Part shown: piece by piece, positions 28,240 to 41,852 of the stretch | How the letters are laid out: each line of letters begins with the position of its first letter | How positions within the stretch are numbered: the first letter of the stretch is position 1 | Source of the DNA: Purshia tridentata | Lineage: Eukaryota > Streptophyta > Magnoliopsida > Rosales > Rosaceae | Assembly (NCBI GenBank): GCA_003254885.1 | Contig: QANT01000115.1 | Location: 22,529-86,528, forward strand | Reading direction: 5' to 3' | DNA length: 64,000 bases | Translations under genes and position numbers: made by a program | Notes under the pieces: model-generated | Databases searched by the model: none | Seen by the model: the letters and a program-made list of their open reading frames with translations, nothing else | Told to the model about the DNA's origin: nothing

Positions 28240-29830
28240 AAATGTTGGCATTAGTTTTCTAATATATCAACGAAAGAACCCTTCATATCTGTAAAAAATA
28301 TGAATGAAAGGAGGAAGAGACTGAAAAAATAAAAAATCTCTGGGGACTTTTGAAACTATTGAAGGACAAGTATGCATTGGTCTCTAAAGATTTCAGCTTC
28401 CATGTTTCGACTTTCAGGTTCTAATTTGAAACAACTTTTTGATACGTAATTATGGACAATACTTATATTTTATTAAAGTCAGTCTAGTCATTTAATAAAC
28501 TTGCATATTTGATTCAAAACCAACATGATTACATATTATCAAACATGGACCAATGAAGAATGGGAAATTAATGATGAATATATAATTGAAGCAACCTTTA
28601 TCTTCTTGACGGTTGAAATTGAATAAAGAATATTATCCGTGGGATTGGTGAGTCTCATCGATCTTTGCCAAGTCAAATAGTATATTGATGTGAAGCAAAA
28701 GCAAAAGATATTCCATAGAGGGAGAGAGCACCTTTTGATTTGTAGATACTGATATGATATAAATGAAGATTGAAGACAATGACAGGAAAAATACAATTAA
28801 ACTGGATCACACAAAGAAGACGCCCAGAAACAGGTCCAATCCAAAAATATAAGGACTGTTACAGTGGTGGACGTAGTCCAAACTCTTAAGCAATGGTCGG
28901 ACAATTTTTTCTTCCACACTTTTGACTCACTATTCAGAAATAAGAATTTACATTTGTGGTCCAGAAGCTTTGAATTGAAAGGCACTAGAAAGAGAAATTA
29001 AAGTGCTTTGGGTTGAAAATTTTGAAATTACATCACAATGGGTGGACCAAGAATAAAATTTGGGTGTCAAGTGCTGCCACTAATGGTTAGGAGGAGTGGA
29101 GGACTTGGATGCAATGAAGTACCTATGAAATTCCCTCTAAAATGCCTTTTGGTGGCTTTGTTTCGAGTTGGTTTTTTGATTTCCACTTTTCACCTACCAC
29201 ATTGTTGAACAATTGTAGCCTCACGCTTAAGAATTCAAAAGCTTCCTTCTTTAAAGTTATGCTCTTTCATATTGAAATTAGCTTCTAGAAATCTCATTAG
29301 TAGTTATTTGAAATCACTATTTCAGGCACCAGGATCAAATTTCTAGTACAAGGAACCAAGGATCAAAATAATACTTGAATGAACCTTTCTACCAATCTAG
29401 CAAGAGAACAAATAAAACTTGCATTTTACAAGAGCACACAATATGCTAAAAGGGTTGCAAATGCCTACCCAAATAACTGATAATTTCATAAAACCAGGAA
29501 GGCTGCAGTAATTACACATCACTTAATTTGGAACCTACCTATCCTTTGGAATGTTCATATTCGTAGAGAACTCTCCTAAAGTACTGCAAAAATCACCAGG
29601 ACAATGTAGAATCTAATAGATCACAGGTTAATCGCATGAAGGAGAGTTGAATACAAAAGGAAAAATAAAATTGAGCAACTGCTTTTTGTACCTCTTCAGC
29701 TATGAATTTCCTGTCTTCTGCCTGCTGGTTGTAAGCCAAAAGTTACGTTAATTAGGTTTTTGGTCCGTTGTGAAAACCAACAAGTTAAGCTAAGTGTCAT
29801 GTATGACTGCAGATAACACCAGCTTCCTGA
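28240..29830. other. Intergenic and 3' flank of the bZIP gene, no gene seen
   Basis: No conserved coding segment on either strand. The part from about 29480 up to the bZIP stop codon may contain its 3' UTR. Confidence 0.4.
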
Positions 29831-32314
29831 TCATCTAGCAGCAACAGCATCGGTCCTAGAGAGTTGATGAAGCTTGGTTTCAGACATAGGACTTTCATGT
29901 GTCTCACGATCCAGTTGAGCATTCCTGCTTACAGAACCCAAATTGCCAAGTATATTCTCAGCACCATTTGGCAGGGCCAAATCAACTTCAATCTTAACTG
30001 AAGCAATTCCTCCTTGCTGCACTACCTGTGCATTTTTCAGCGTCTCCTACAAGATACAATTCATGTGAGATCAAGGTACAAGTGAATGTAAATACAGCTT
30101 AGATACAAACAAGCTAGGATGGACCAAATCAGCTATACTAGAATGTCCTTGTTCAACTAAACTCGGTAGCAAGCACTAGAACACATCTGAACAAAATTCA
30201 TACCTGCACCACACCCCTGCCTACACTTGGTTAACTTTTTCAACAACCAAAAACAATTAAGCATGATTATTCAATATGGAGACAGCTTGGTTACTTTGTG
30301 TATATGATAGGGTATAAGAAATAAAGATCACCATATGAACATGGTTGTTCAAGTGCCTATCATTTGTTGGACAAAACAGAGTTTCACTAGACGGGTCTTG
30401 GTGGTGCCTATGCATATCCAAAGGCTTCAACAAACCTATAGCCCACCCCTATGACCCCAGACATGGGCTTGGAAAATGCAACTAATTTCACATGTATCAG
30501 CATACTGAGAGACTCCAAATTCTGCAGAGAGAAGGCCCTAGAAAACTGGTTCTTTCACAATGGTGGTTTTATTATTAACCTTGAATCCATGCATCAAGGG
30601 GAAAAACAAAAAAACAAAACTAACAATGAATGCGAACACATATGAAAAATTATTGAGAACAGATAGAAACAAAGTCTACAAGGAAGTACCCTTAGTGCGG
30701 CATTTGCAAGCCTCAATTTCTCTGAATCCCTTTTCAATACATCTAGTTCAGATTTAAGGGCCATATTCTCTGTGTTTAAGGATTCACATGTCCTCACCAG
30801 TTCCTCATATTCAGCCTGCTTCCTCAACCTAGATCTCCTTGCAGATTCTCTGTTAGCCTGTTTCCTTCTCTCTCGTTTCAACTGCCTTTCGTCCTGAGGG
30901 AATTAACATGCATAATGAATGGTCTGAATATGACAGACTACTTCTAGGAGTTATCTTAGAATTTATTGCATCCAAGGATCTGTTCAAACTCGATCATTAC
31001 TCAAAAGTTAAGAATATAACAATGTTTCAACAAATAACTGCCCTGCAGAGTCTTAAGATGGGCTGTGCTTCACAGCTAACTCTGGGTCACAAAATTTGAG
31101 GAAATTCCAAATCCACAATCTTTCATCAACCCCATGGTTGCAATTCAAACCAGTAACTGAGTGTTGTTCAAAACAAACAAATAGAAAGGTATCAAAGGCC
31201 GCAATTCTTTTAAAAACTTATCTGACTTCAATACAAATTGAAGTTAATAGGCATAAGCTTGCAAATAAGTAGTACCAACAACAAAAAGTGAACATTTGCA
31301 TACCAAAACCATTGTGTCAAAAGACGACCCTGCACGAGCAGAAGGAGCAACAACAGCTGTGCCAATTCCCATTTTCTGATATGGGGGACCAACAGATACG
31401 CCCACAAAACTAGAAGGAGGTGTAGTAATAGAAACATTAGTGGTATTCTCATTCGTTTCCCCTTCAGTTTTATTACAGACCTGAATATGGATTCTCACAT
31501 CTTTCTCTGTCACCCAGATAATTAAGAAAAAGAGTTCAGTCAGCAAGGAGTAATTGGTTTAGGCTGCATAATTCCCAGTCCTTCATCCAAGCAGATACAA
31601 AACCATAATAAAACATCCCCTTTTCTATACTAAACCGGCGGAAAAGGGATGGGAAATAAAAAAAGCAACCAAAATTTCCCCACATAAAATGAAACTCAGA
31701 AATCATGATTAAGAAATTCCAACACAAGAAATGCAAAGTATAAACTAATGGGAACTACTTAACCATACCAGCAGATGGCATGCTCTCAGACCTGTTGTTC
31801 CTCTGAGTGTGGTGGTCTGCCTAATAGATGAAATCCATGATTACTTTAACTTCATGTTAAATATCATCTAATCATCAAATCATCAAACACAAAGAGGAAA
31901 AAGAAGGGGGAATCCATCAAATAGTGGACATAGAAAAAGGAAACTCTTACTTCAGTGCTTCCATCAGTTCCATCTGACAAACCATCAACGTTTTGTTCCA
32001 AACTGCACATGATTATAAGATCAAAATTTAGGTTGCTTACATTTAGTGACAATATCGTAGAACTAACTGTAAACTGCCAAACGGTGCATAATCTCAAATT
32101 GTGTGATGTATAAAGGTTAGCCTCCAACATGAAAAAAATAAAAAGAGCGAAAAAAAAAATTATTTAGGGGCAAAGAGAAAAATAATAACTTCTCCACATA
32201 CCTCTTTGATGCCTCAAGGAATAGGTGCCTAGCATCACCCTTGGGATTGTCACATCCAACTGGTACTGCAAGTCCATCCAATCCCTTTAACTTCTTTGTT
32301 ACATCTTGGTCCAT
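29831..32314 (-). CDS. GBF-type bZIP transcription factor lacking the N-terminal MFMR domain
   Basis: Group G (GBF/CPRF1-like) bZIP, a nuclear factor expected to bind G-box (CACGTG) promoters. Coding exons 32202-32314, 31951-32002, 31769-31820, 31304-31506, 30690-30893 and 29831-30046 give 279 aa. The basic region KRERRKQANRESARRSRLRKQ (about 146-166) is followed by leucine heptads through ESLNTENMALKSELDVLKRDSEKLRLANAAL and by a tail ending TKLHQLSRTDAVAAR, which resembles the GBF C terminus. The N terminus starts MDQDVTKKLKGLDGLAV, aligning with the middle of full-length GBFs (about 400 aa). The family's proline-rich MFMR region is missing, and an in-frame TGA lies 48 nt before the chosen ATG. 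Either this is a genuine short GBF or a first coding exon escaped me, though none is visible up to 33.2 kb. Confidence 0.9.
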
Positions 32315-33200
32315 ATTGTCCAATGTTTTAGAAAGCTTTTCCTGTACTTGAAGAAACTGTCACACGCAGCTCACTAGCTCAGTGTCAAGGTAACCAATTT
32401 TTCTTCACAGGCTCACAGCTGCAAAGGCAGAATGCAAAACTGTTGATTTTTTAAAATTTAAATGTAAATGCGTAAACAAATATATTCTCAAAGAATAATC
32501 TAATACCCATCCTTTTTTCTTTCATTTGCATTCATGACAGCATTTCATAAACCCATTTCACAAGTTAATACGTGGCGAATGATAAACTTGTAGAAACAAA
32601 GAAGCTTCATCATCAACAATTTCATGCACTCATACAGAACTTACCTTTTTATCTCAGTAATTCATCATCGCAGCAAGCCCATTAGTATCAGCTTTAATCG
32701 TTAATTAAATAATATTAATACTACTGACACCAGGATTCTCAATTTATCAAAACCTGCGCTTGCTTTCTCTGAACCCGTACCAACCCCAAATCTACACAGA
32801 ATTTAAAATAAAAGACACTATTTTTTTTTTTCAAAAAATTACCAAATAAAAAAAATTTTCATTCTACAATTAGTTTTAAAGTAAAATTTTTCCCTTTTCT
32901 GCATCTGTGAATTCGAAGATCCAGAAAGTTTCCATTTTTAGGTCCTGAGGCAGAATGTCTAGAAATTCTAACAAAAACATAAGAACAAATTCAACGTACC
33001 TGAATCTTCAGAAATCTCTGGAATATAAACTCAAAAATAGACCCTACCCTATCCCTAGCTCTTCAATTTTCCCGCCTTTACTTTCCTCGCTTGCAATTTT
33101 ATCGGGAATCGAGGGGATTTTCAGCTGGAGGAGAAAAAGATGGGGAAAAAGACAATGTAGAGAGAGAGAGAGATGAGAGGGCGTAACGTCACCCGCGCGG
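32315..33200 (-). promoter_or_regulatory. Leader region of the bZIP gene with a probable 5' UTR intron
   Basis: On the minus strand a non-coding exon seems to end at 33000 with donor CAG/GTACGT, and the next exon to begin at 32418 after a CTTTGCAG acceptor. A second possible leader exon ends before GTAAGTTCTG near 32644. GA/CT repeats near 33161-33171 mark the likely start region. No MFMR-type coding sequence (such as a PDWAAMQAYYG-like motif) was found here. Confidence 0.5.
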
Positions 33201-33229
33201 CGCGTGCGTTGGCTTTGGTTATCGAACAC

Positions 33230-34732
33230 CGGCGGTCAGATTGTGAACAGGGATAACGCTAATGGCTCAGATGATCCATGTGGCACGGTTGTTCTGAGCC
33301 ATACACGTGTTGCACAGTGATTCGCCCCAAAAAAGTCCAGTCAAAAAGCCTGTGCTCTAAAGGACTATAAGTTTGTGTTTTTTTGCCCTCTTCATGCAAC
33401 ATCCGTTGCTGAATGTACCGGTCAGTGGGCCCCAAAATCCGTTTTCCGCACTATCACATGGTCCACATTGTATCCAGATTTTAATTGATTTTATTTAGAA
33501 CAATATATTTGGTTATATAACTGTTCATTTGAGGGCTCCTCTTAAATTATAATTTCGACAATTCCAGCACATATAATCAAAATTATTCACTTTGTAAATT
33601 GTTTATTATAGATCATCTTTGTAACAAATTAATTCAATTCTAAATTATTTTATTATCTAATTGTTGTCAATTAAATAAAAAAATCAATGATTTCATTAAA
33701 CAATTACTTTTTAATCAAAAACTATTTATTTTTATTTACTTAAAATTTAATAAATAATGAGTAATCATAAACCCTAATGTGTCATGTCTTACAATTTAAT
33801 CACAAGATAATAAAGAAATCTTGAATGGAGTATATGTACCACGAACCAGTGCTATGTGCTAATTCGTAACGTTAACTTGCTATTGACTTATAAAAGACTC
33901 AAATCCAACTTGAGCCTGTAGCATTCTCTTATTTAGAACTAAACTTATTTACACACTCATTAAGGAGAAAATCCAGTTAGTCTAGCCATTTTTTCTTTAA
34001 TAAAAAACTATAATTATTCAAGAAATAGTAGCATTGTTCACACAATACCATTTTAACATTGTGTCAATATCGCATTATTTGCGCCCTATCCTATGCTAAT
34101 CCCCATTTATTATGTGGTAACATGTCATACTTCCGGGTTTATATTAAGTGATGATCAACCTCAACTCATTAACTTGGTATCAAGTTCAAATCATACTAAA
34201 AACGTGAACAATTCTCAACCCTCACACTTGGCATGGTGGGCATCAGGCATGCTGTCCCACCAGAAATGTTACCAATCCTCCACCGTGAGTTTCAAGTTTG
34301 TATGTCACCATACCAACAACCAAAAGAAATGTAATTCTCTTCAATAATTCCATAGGTTGGGATGTAAAATTGGTAATATTTAAGAATGATGATCTGGTAT
34401 GACAGAGGTATTATAATCATACATAAGAAGGAAGAGTCATGCCTTTCAGTATCTTTGAGGGCAAATGGTATGCTTTCAGCATCGGGAGCTTCTGAGAGAA
34501 TTCTCACCAGCAGCACATAGAAATCAATTCTCGCATAACCTCTTAATTCAATATCCATTCTTTTAAGGCCGCTTGAATCGAAATTCAGCACAAAAAAAAA
34601 AAAAAAACCTTCTTGTACTGCGTGAATTCATCCATCAGCAAAGGCATCGAAGACAATGCTGTAAATGAATTGTCTTAAAAAATCCTTCAATACTGATTGC
34701 ATCAATAGTTGTGACTTGTGAGGCAAGTTAGA
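33230..34732. other. Intergenic between the bZIP promoter and HPGT 3' end
   Basis: AT-rich, with no recognisable gene. A 99-codon minus-strand ORF (34292-34591) lies about 140 bp beyond the HPGT stop codon and is probably chance reading in its 3' flank. Confidence 0.4.
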
Positions 34733-37700
34733 TCACACAGCTGTACATATTGCTCCTGAAACGAAAGATGCATATATGTATTAATTGATCCCTTCCAATC
34801 TAACAAAAAAGAGAATCACTTTGTAATAAACTACTATTTTCAATCGTTTCGTTTTCCCATTTTCAAGTTTTCCATAAAAGTAAGTAAATTGCAGTATCAT
34901 TTCCTTGCCCTTATATTATATTCATCAGTAATGATTTTAAGTTTCAGGAAATCGTCTGGGGCAGTTTTGGTGATTGCAAAACATGAGTAGGATTGAGGTA
35001 GTAGTAATAATCCAATAAACTTTCAAGTGAACATCAAATGTCTTCAGGAAGAGTCCAGGACTTTTTTCTATCTTTAAGGTCTTCAACATTTTATAAATTT
35101 TATATATTGCCTAAGGCGAGAAACCCCCAATCCCCCGCCCCCTCTTCATTATGTTCATATTTAAAATAAAAAATCATTGCACTTGTCTGTGTTAGAAGAG
35201 AGACAACCAGACCTGGAAACCAGGAGGAGCAGCAAAACTTCCGTTCATCAATGTGCTCCACATCAAGCCCAATGAACCATGATCCAGCACTAACATCATC
35301 GTGAGCATATGTACGAAGACTTAACCTGCAAAAGCAACAGAAGGCTATAACCAAATCCTGCCCTGCTTGCTCTGCATTATACATAATATATCAAATACGA
35401 AAAGAGAAGGGGGCAGAGGTACCTGTTTATTGATATAAACTGAGCTAATGCTCTAGAAATGGCATACATTTCACCAGAAGCGTGTCTAAAGTATCTGCAT
35501 CAGACAAGACATGTAATTTTGAGCCAAATAGAAATTGCATATCAAATCTTGAGAATTGATGTAGCACATATGAATGCTATCACATCTTGAATGGCTTCAA
35601 GGTATTTGAATACTACGACCTAGCACACACCATAATAGTTGAGGTGAGAATCTTTTTTATAAAGTAAATATATCAGGGAAATGACACAGTAATTTAACAA
35701 TCAGTTCATTAGTTTATTTATTAGAAGCAATGCTTTTAGTTATTCTCTGTGTATTGTGCTACATATATACAATAAAATAGATCTGAAAAGTTCAGTCCTT
35801 GCCTATCAACTTAAAAAGTAAAAGATCATTCTTTGAGGGGGCAATGAAATCCAGTTTTAGGAAAAAAACACTGCCAACCTAATTACCTAAATTTTCAAAT
35901 TTACTAGACTAGTTCTAATACTTAATCTACTGAAAGATGCATGATCTTAAATTATAAAATTTTGGGGAAACTACATCGTCGCGTCCAATGTTATATTTGA
36001 ACTCCTTTCTATAATTTCATTTACCCATGGAATAGATTCTCAATAATAATTGGGATACTTTCCCCAAAAACCAAGTCTCTGTAGAGTTTAACAATTTCTA
36101 TCAGCTTAACAGTGATGAATCTGTCTCTTTTGAGTTTCAATCCATTTATCTGACTGCAATTGAACATAAAATTCTGGTGAGCCAATCCAATATTGCATAG
36201 AACATTGCATGGCATTTTTCTTTATGATGAAACCACCAATACATTGTAGAGAAAGCGCATCAACTATTAATTTTTTAGGATAATATCTTGTCAGGCTACA
36301 TTGACAGTCATGTCAAACCTAAAAGAGCATTCTACTCATATGACTAACAACCATTCTTTCAGAGATACATCCTACCAAACAAAATATTAATGATCACAAA
36401 TACACTTCGCCCTCCCACCATTACTCTACTCATATTCTACAAACCAAGCTCCACCCTATCCCCACTCTTATTCCAACAACCATATTTAACACCGTTATGT
36501 AAAATTATTTTGCCTAAATTTCCACATTGTAGAGAGAGAGAGAGAGAGAGATTGAAAGTGTTTTTTGCTTACGATTTTCCATCGCCAAATTTCCACCAGT
36601 CTGGTTCATACCACTTGTTTGTCCTGTATAATTAAGACAATAAAAAATTTTTTATATGAATCTAATCTTAAATTTCTTGTAATTTTAAAAAAATTTCATC
36701 AAATAAAGCATGTCTTCTGCACTCACGGTTCAGAGAAAACTTCATCTGATTTCATGCACCCAATATAGACACGAGGCTTATCCAAATAAGCAGCTAGTGT
36801 TGCTCCCAGGACATCTGAATTAGAAGGCAATGTCAATGATTAGCATGCAATTCAAATAATCTGTTTAGGCTAATCGTATTTTCTGGTATGCTTAGAATCA
36901 AACATTGCATTGTTTTCAATAATCCCCTTTTCTCAAGTTATTGCTTCCACCACAACTTATCAATTAAACCTACAGTGTCTAAATGTAAGCTATTCTGAAA
37001 TAAAAACAAACAATTACAGATTTTTGAAGCAAAATTGTACTGGTAAATAAATGCCAAAAGGTCATATCTCTAAATTGAGATTGTGTGTTCTGAGACAGAA
37101 AATGAACACTTTCTTAAGTTCCTCTCATTTTCTCAAATAGTAAACACGCGTTTGTTTTAACCAGAAAAGAACATCACCTTTCTTGTACCAGTATTATCCA
37201 ATTAGCTACATGAATTTGCAAAATATGAAAAACAGTTATTGCAATGGGAGACAAAAGAAAAGGAAAGAAATTATCATGTGAATATGTATTCATTTTTCTT
37301 CCAGATCAGAATAATGTTATGTAGGTACAAGTACAACATAAAGTATCCCGAGGATCCACTATCTTCTTCACTACAAAAAATAATAATATTAGGACTACAT
37401 ACCAATATTAACAAAAACATCATCATTGACCTTGAGATAAAACTCAACATCCCAGTTCTCTACAGCATGAATAAAGAATGATTTCATCTTTTTTGGACGG
37501 TCCTCAGATGCCTCCACTTGATCATCCTGTAAAGCAAAAAAAGGGAATGAAAATGAAATTTGATATAACATCATTTGCTCCTTTTATATCTAGCATTAAA
37601 TTGAGCATATAGACTAACTCCCTATTTCAGCTATCACACATATGATACATGAATCAACTATGAGGGATGTGCACAAATTTTGGCCAAGGGCCATGAACAT

Positions 37701-39783
37701 GATACAATAAAAATCAGGAACAGGCAGTGAGCTTATTTTTCCTCAAACTACAATTTGAGACTACATTGGCTAAATCATAACAACAAATTAGTTATAACTT
37801 AGAAAATGGAACAAGTCAATAATCAACAAAAACATACTGTGATAGCCATACAAAAACTAAGATACACATACAACATTCACATAACCTAGGGTAGGTTAGT
37901 TCATTAGTCTCTACTCCACATACAAACTTCTACTATTGCTAAAATCATCTTGTATTTTTCACAGGAATTTAAGTTTCTTAATGAATCCCAATATATCCAC
38001 ATAAAAAGTATTCAATAGAAATTCAGATCTCGACAACATGAAATTTTATTTAAACTAAGAATCCCACCAAATATTTGTAAACCAGATCATCAAATGGTTG
38101 AACATACAAGAACAATGAAGTCATTGGTCTTCCTATTTTCGCTGTCGATTTGCCTGTCCAAACTGTCTCCACGATTTGGGCTGCAAGATATACATACTTA
38201 ACTGAACAGAGAACTGTAGACAATTCCTTGTCATCATTCTAAATCATCGATATACAGACCTTCTTCCAATTATAAATCGCACAATGATGCCCTTTTCATC
38301 TTCCAATTTTGTTAACGCTGCACCTGCATATATTGTATATTCAGATTAATCAACATGGCCACATGGGAAACAAGTTTGAAAGTAGTCGCATCAACACAAA
38401 ATGTTTCCATTATGTAAATTCAAAATTAATTATCAGTCTTCATCTAGATTAAGCAACCACATGTAAGCAATGCATCCAAAACATTTCGATGGCAATCTTA
38501 AACAGGAAAACATCATAACAGAGATAATAAAAAGCCAAATTCAACAAAATGAATATACTATAGTTCACGAAACCTGTAACAGAATCGTGGACCATCTTAT
38601 GACCTCTTAAATTGTGTGTGCTAGCCAGACAACATTCGAATGGCTTTTCTTTCATATTTCTATAAATCTCCCTTGTAAGAAGGCACCATATCATGAGCTC
38701 TTAATGTAGTGAAACAGCGATACCATGGGAAACTCTCTAGTCACATTCGGTGGTATTATGATGTTGAAAATCCACATACCATGAAATTCCACGAGCCCAT
38801 GCCAACTACAGAATTGAAAACGAACTTCCATGGTTCCTTTCCTTTATTTTACTCATCCCTCCTATAGTCATTGACTCATTGGTGTACTGTTCAGTTCAAA
38901 TGGAAATCCCAAACACACGAAGTAGACAGTTGTTGGAGTCTATGTAACATTAACATGAGTCATCAAATCACTGTACAGAGGACAGAAGAGACAAACTTTG
39001 AAGTTTGCAAGAAGTTACCAGTAGACATCCACGCCTTACGTATTGCATCCCTATTTTTCTTGCGCCCAAATGTTGTAATAATTCCTATAACAGCTAGAAG
39101 CTTCTTCTTAGAATGATCTCCCTCATCTTTCGACAAGCTCTTTGGAACAAAACCTTCTTGTTTTGCTGCAGCCAGTTCCATCTCAAGGTTGGACAACTTC
39201 TTCTGCTGCTCCCTAGCAAATAAATAAGCATTCATCACAGTAAGCCCAACATCACAAATTGTCTAATATTAACCCTTTAACAGAATCTATGGGATCTATT
39301 TACCTGCAAGCTATAATTTTAAGCGTGTCATCAACAGAAATGGCAGAATGACCCTGAAAAATGAAAACGGACATTTTCTGCCTAATTAATTACTTATTCT
39401 ACGTTATTTTTTTTTTTTTAAATGATAAAAGAAACAATCTAAAGCAATACATATTAGACGGAAAACAAAACCCAAATGATAGAAGTACCTGACCGCTTCT
39501 TCTATCAAGCTCTTGAATCAAATAAACCCTATCTGCAGCATCCTGCCACAGACTATCAATACCACATCCTTATCAAACATTCATCAAATCAACCGCCAAA
39601 AATCAAAGTTCAATTCAGAATATACCCAATTACTGATGCGAAAACAAAATCGAAAATTCGAAAAACTCACCGGCCGGCAACGTAGATTGCGGCCATGGTA
39701 GCGAGCATGGCGAGTAGGAGAACTGAAATTCGAGAGCGAAAAGACGAACCAGATAGGCGGCTCTGCGATGCCCGGCTATGCAT
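34733..39783 (-). CDS. HPGT1: Hydroxyproline O-galactosyltransferase, HPGT-like (GT31)
   Basis: Golgi type II membrane enzyme predicted to add the first galactose to hydroxyproline of arabinogalactan proteins. Twelve coding exons (39671-39783, 39489-39552, 39304-39353, 39019-39212, 38260-38323, 38108-38180, 37403-37526, 36727-36814, 36573-36623, 35423-35494, 35213-35325, 34733-34755) splice to 342 aa, near Arabidopsis HPGT1-3 length. Short cytosolic MHSRASQSRLSGSSFRSR, membrane anchor about 19-36, then DUF4094 stem with SAISVDDTLKIIACREQ, GT31 domain with IGIITTFGRKKNRDAIRKAWM, the metal-binding DxD-type site KVNDDVFVN, IGCMKS, KWYEPDWWKFGD, HASGEMYAISRALA, and the acidic HDDVSAGSWFIGLDVEHID, ending AICTAV. 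These resemble HPGTs rather than the longer galectin-containing GALTs. The symbol is a family assignment; orthology among HPGT1, 2 and 3 is not resolved. Confidence 0.93.
36531..36551. repeat. (GA)n microsatellite in an HPGT intron
   Basis: A GA run of about 20 bp only about 20 bp from the donor site of coding exon 9. Confidence 0.8.
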
Positions 39784-40449
39784 GTTTTTGGGTCTAACTA
39801 AAAGAAGAGACAGAGAGAAAGACACGCAGAGGTCCAGCTCGGGAAAAGCTAAGCGAATTTAAATAGATTTTTAGGAACTGATCAGTCAGATGTGGGCGGG
39901 TTTTAAGAGCTCGATCGAGCTGTGATTCAGAGTTTGAAACTAGCTGGTTGCAAAAGAAGAATAAGAAGAAGAAAGGTGGATGGATGAAGAAGACGTTACT
40001 ATTCGCTCCAAAACTAACGGGATTTTTGCAATTAATTTTTGTATTTTCTGTTTTTGGAAATTTTACAATTTTACATCCTCTGTCAAAAAAATAAAAAAAC
40101 TGATCCCACGCACGTGATGAGAATCACTTTTTGTCGTTTTTTGAATGGGAACAGAGATGCAATGTGCGCTCCAAAATTAACTTACCACACTCCGATCAAA
40201 CAATTTTTTTATTTTAATCTCATTAAACAGTTTTAATAATTTGGACGCACATCAATTATGATTACAGAAAAGGACAAAAAGGTTAATCACTTTGTTTTAG
40301 ATGCACATCATGCACTCTGTAAATAGAGAATATATTATCCCTTAATTTTAACACAAGGGTTGAAACTAGAAACTAATAAACATAGAAGTAATTCTAGTCC
40401 TTGGATACATGACCCATCTCTTAGGTGAGCATTTTCATTGCATCATTAT

Positions 40450-40898
40450 AGTTTGGCCGTTTTTCACTTTACATATAACCTTCAAAACTCTAGAATATAC
40501 ATCACAAGTTATATTCTTCTTCTAAATTTTTTCTCCTTTAGTTTGACCGTGTTTTTATTGTTTTTAAAATATTATTTGCTTACATGAAAGTTATGGTGTG
40601 CGCATTTTATTATGTGGCATATGACGGATCTTACTTTTTGTTAAGGACATTTTTCATAATGTGAAGTCTCATTTTCTATCCAAATTATTCATACATATGA
40701 TAGCATATGCTCCAACATAAACTATAGTGAACACATCACCACTTGCCACATTAGAAAACTTGGGTCTCATAATTTTCATGTAAGCAAATGCCTCAAAAAC
40801 AGTGAAATTAACTAAGGGCATAAATTGAAAGACATATCTAAAGTTAAAGGGTACATTATAAAGTTTTAAAAGTCAAAGAAAAAAGTATGATCCAAACT
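40450..40898. mobile_element. MITE-like element with long degenerate inverted arms
   Basis: The two halves are imperfect reverse complements. AGTTTGG at the left end is matched at the right end (CCAAACT, 892-898), and an inner block TTTGCTTACATGAAA at about 40575 is matched by the reverse complement at about 40775. The arms are roughly 170-180 bp and the whole element about 450 bp, with no coding capacity. No target-site duplication is visible, so it is old or the ends are slightly misplaced. Confidence 0.5.
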
Positions 40899-41144
40899 GA
40901 GAGAGTGTGAAGTGTAATTAATCCAACATGAAACAAGATAAAAACTTTTCTCTCCATTCACACACCATCTATTACCAATTTACAATTGACATTATTGCGT
41001 TTTTTTTATGACTTTTGAAATACACATTTTGAAATTTATTCCACTTAGTATCGAAAATTTAATTTTTCTTAATTTAGTACCTGAATCCTGTTTTTGTATC
41101 TAATATTCTAAATCATAATTCTAAAAGTATAGTCAACATAAGTG

Positions 41145-41551
41145 GTGTTAGGGGTTTACTTAGAAATGCCATTGGTGCTTGGATTAAAGGGTTAACATTG
41201 GCTTTGGTAGTGTTTTGGAAGCGAGATGTGGGAAATGTATTGGGGTCTCTATTTGGCTAAGGTTCAATGTTGTTCTAGTCTTGAGATTAGTGTGACTCTT
41301 CTACTACTGTATTGTTGGTTTCTAAGGAGGTGGAAGCTTCTCATTCTCTATATAGCTTGATTAATAGTTGCAAGTTCTTAATTTATGGGTTTGCCAGTTG
41401 TGTTATAGGACATGTGTATGGGGAGCAAAATACTTTTGATTGCTTTGCTTCTTTGAGTTATGAGAAGTCGTTGGGAGTTCATTTGTTTGTTTTTCCTCCC
41501 CCTAATGTTGTTCCTCTCACGCAGGCTGATGCTCTTCGTATCAACCTGTAA
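41145..41551 (+). pseudogene. Relic of a retrotransposon RNase H (RVT_3-like) domain
   Basis: Read on the plus strand, the conceptual peptides GVLRNAIGAWIKGF, KEVEASHSLYSLINSCKFLI and GHVYGEQNTFDCFASLSYE, then LGVHLFVFPPPNVVPLTQAD, follow the order of the plant 'reverse transcriptase-like' RNase H domain found at the end of non-LTR retrotransposons. That family usually has HVYREAN-ADALA and PP-lined tail segments. Internal stops (near 41260-41300) interrupt it and the catalytic aspartates are not all present. No reverse transcriptase lies upstream. It is a dead fragment. Confidence 0.6.
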
Positions 41552-41852
41552 TGAACACAAACTTGCTAATTTTGTACTCAATTCGAGTCGTGTTATCTTA
41601 TCGACTAAAAAATGGGCCTTTATAATTGTAGGGGCAAATCTGCAATAAACATGAAATAGAATGCCAAAAGTGAAAAAGTGGAAAAATAAAATAAAAAATC
41701 ACTTGCTCTTATCGACGATATATATAAAAGCTGTTGCTCTCTTGGGGTATGGTTTCTCGTTTACGAATTACTACCGGGAAAAGATACACAGTCACTTGCT
41801 CTGCGACAGAGAGTCACCGATCTTCTCCGATTCGATTCCAAGATCAGCGAAA

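Noticed and set aside
34292-34591. 99-codon minus-strand ORF downstream of HPGT
   Set aside because: It is not opened by a clear ATG context, includes a long homopolymer upstream, and resembles nothing known. It probably lies in the HPGT 3' flank.
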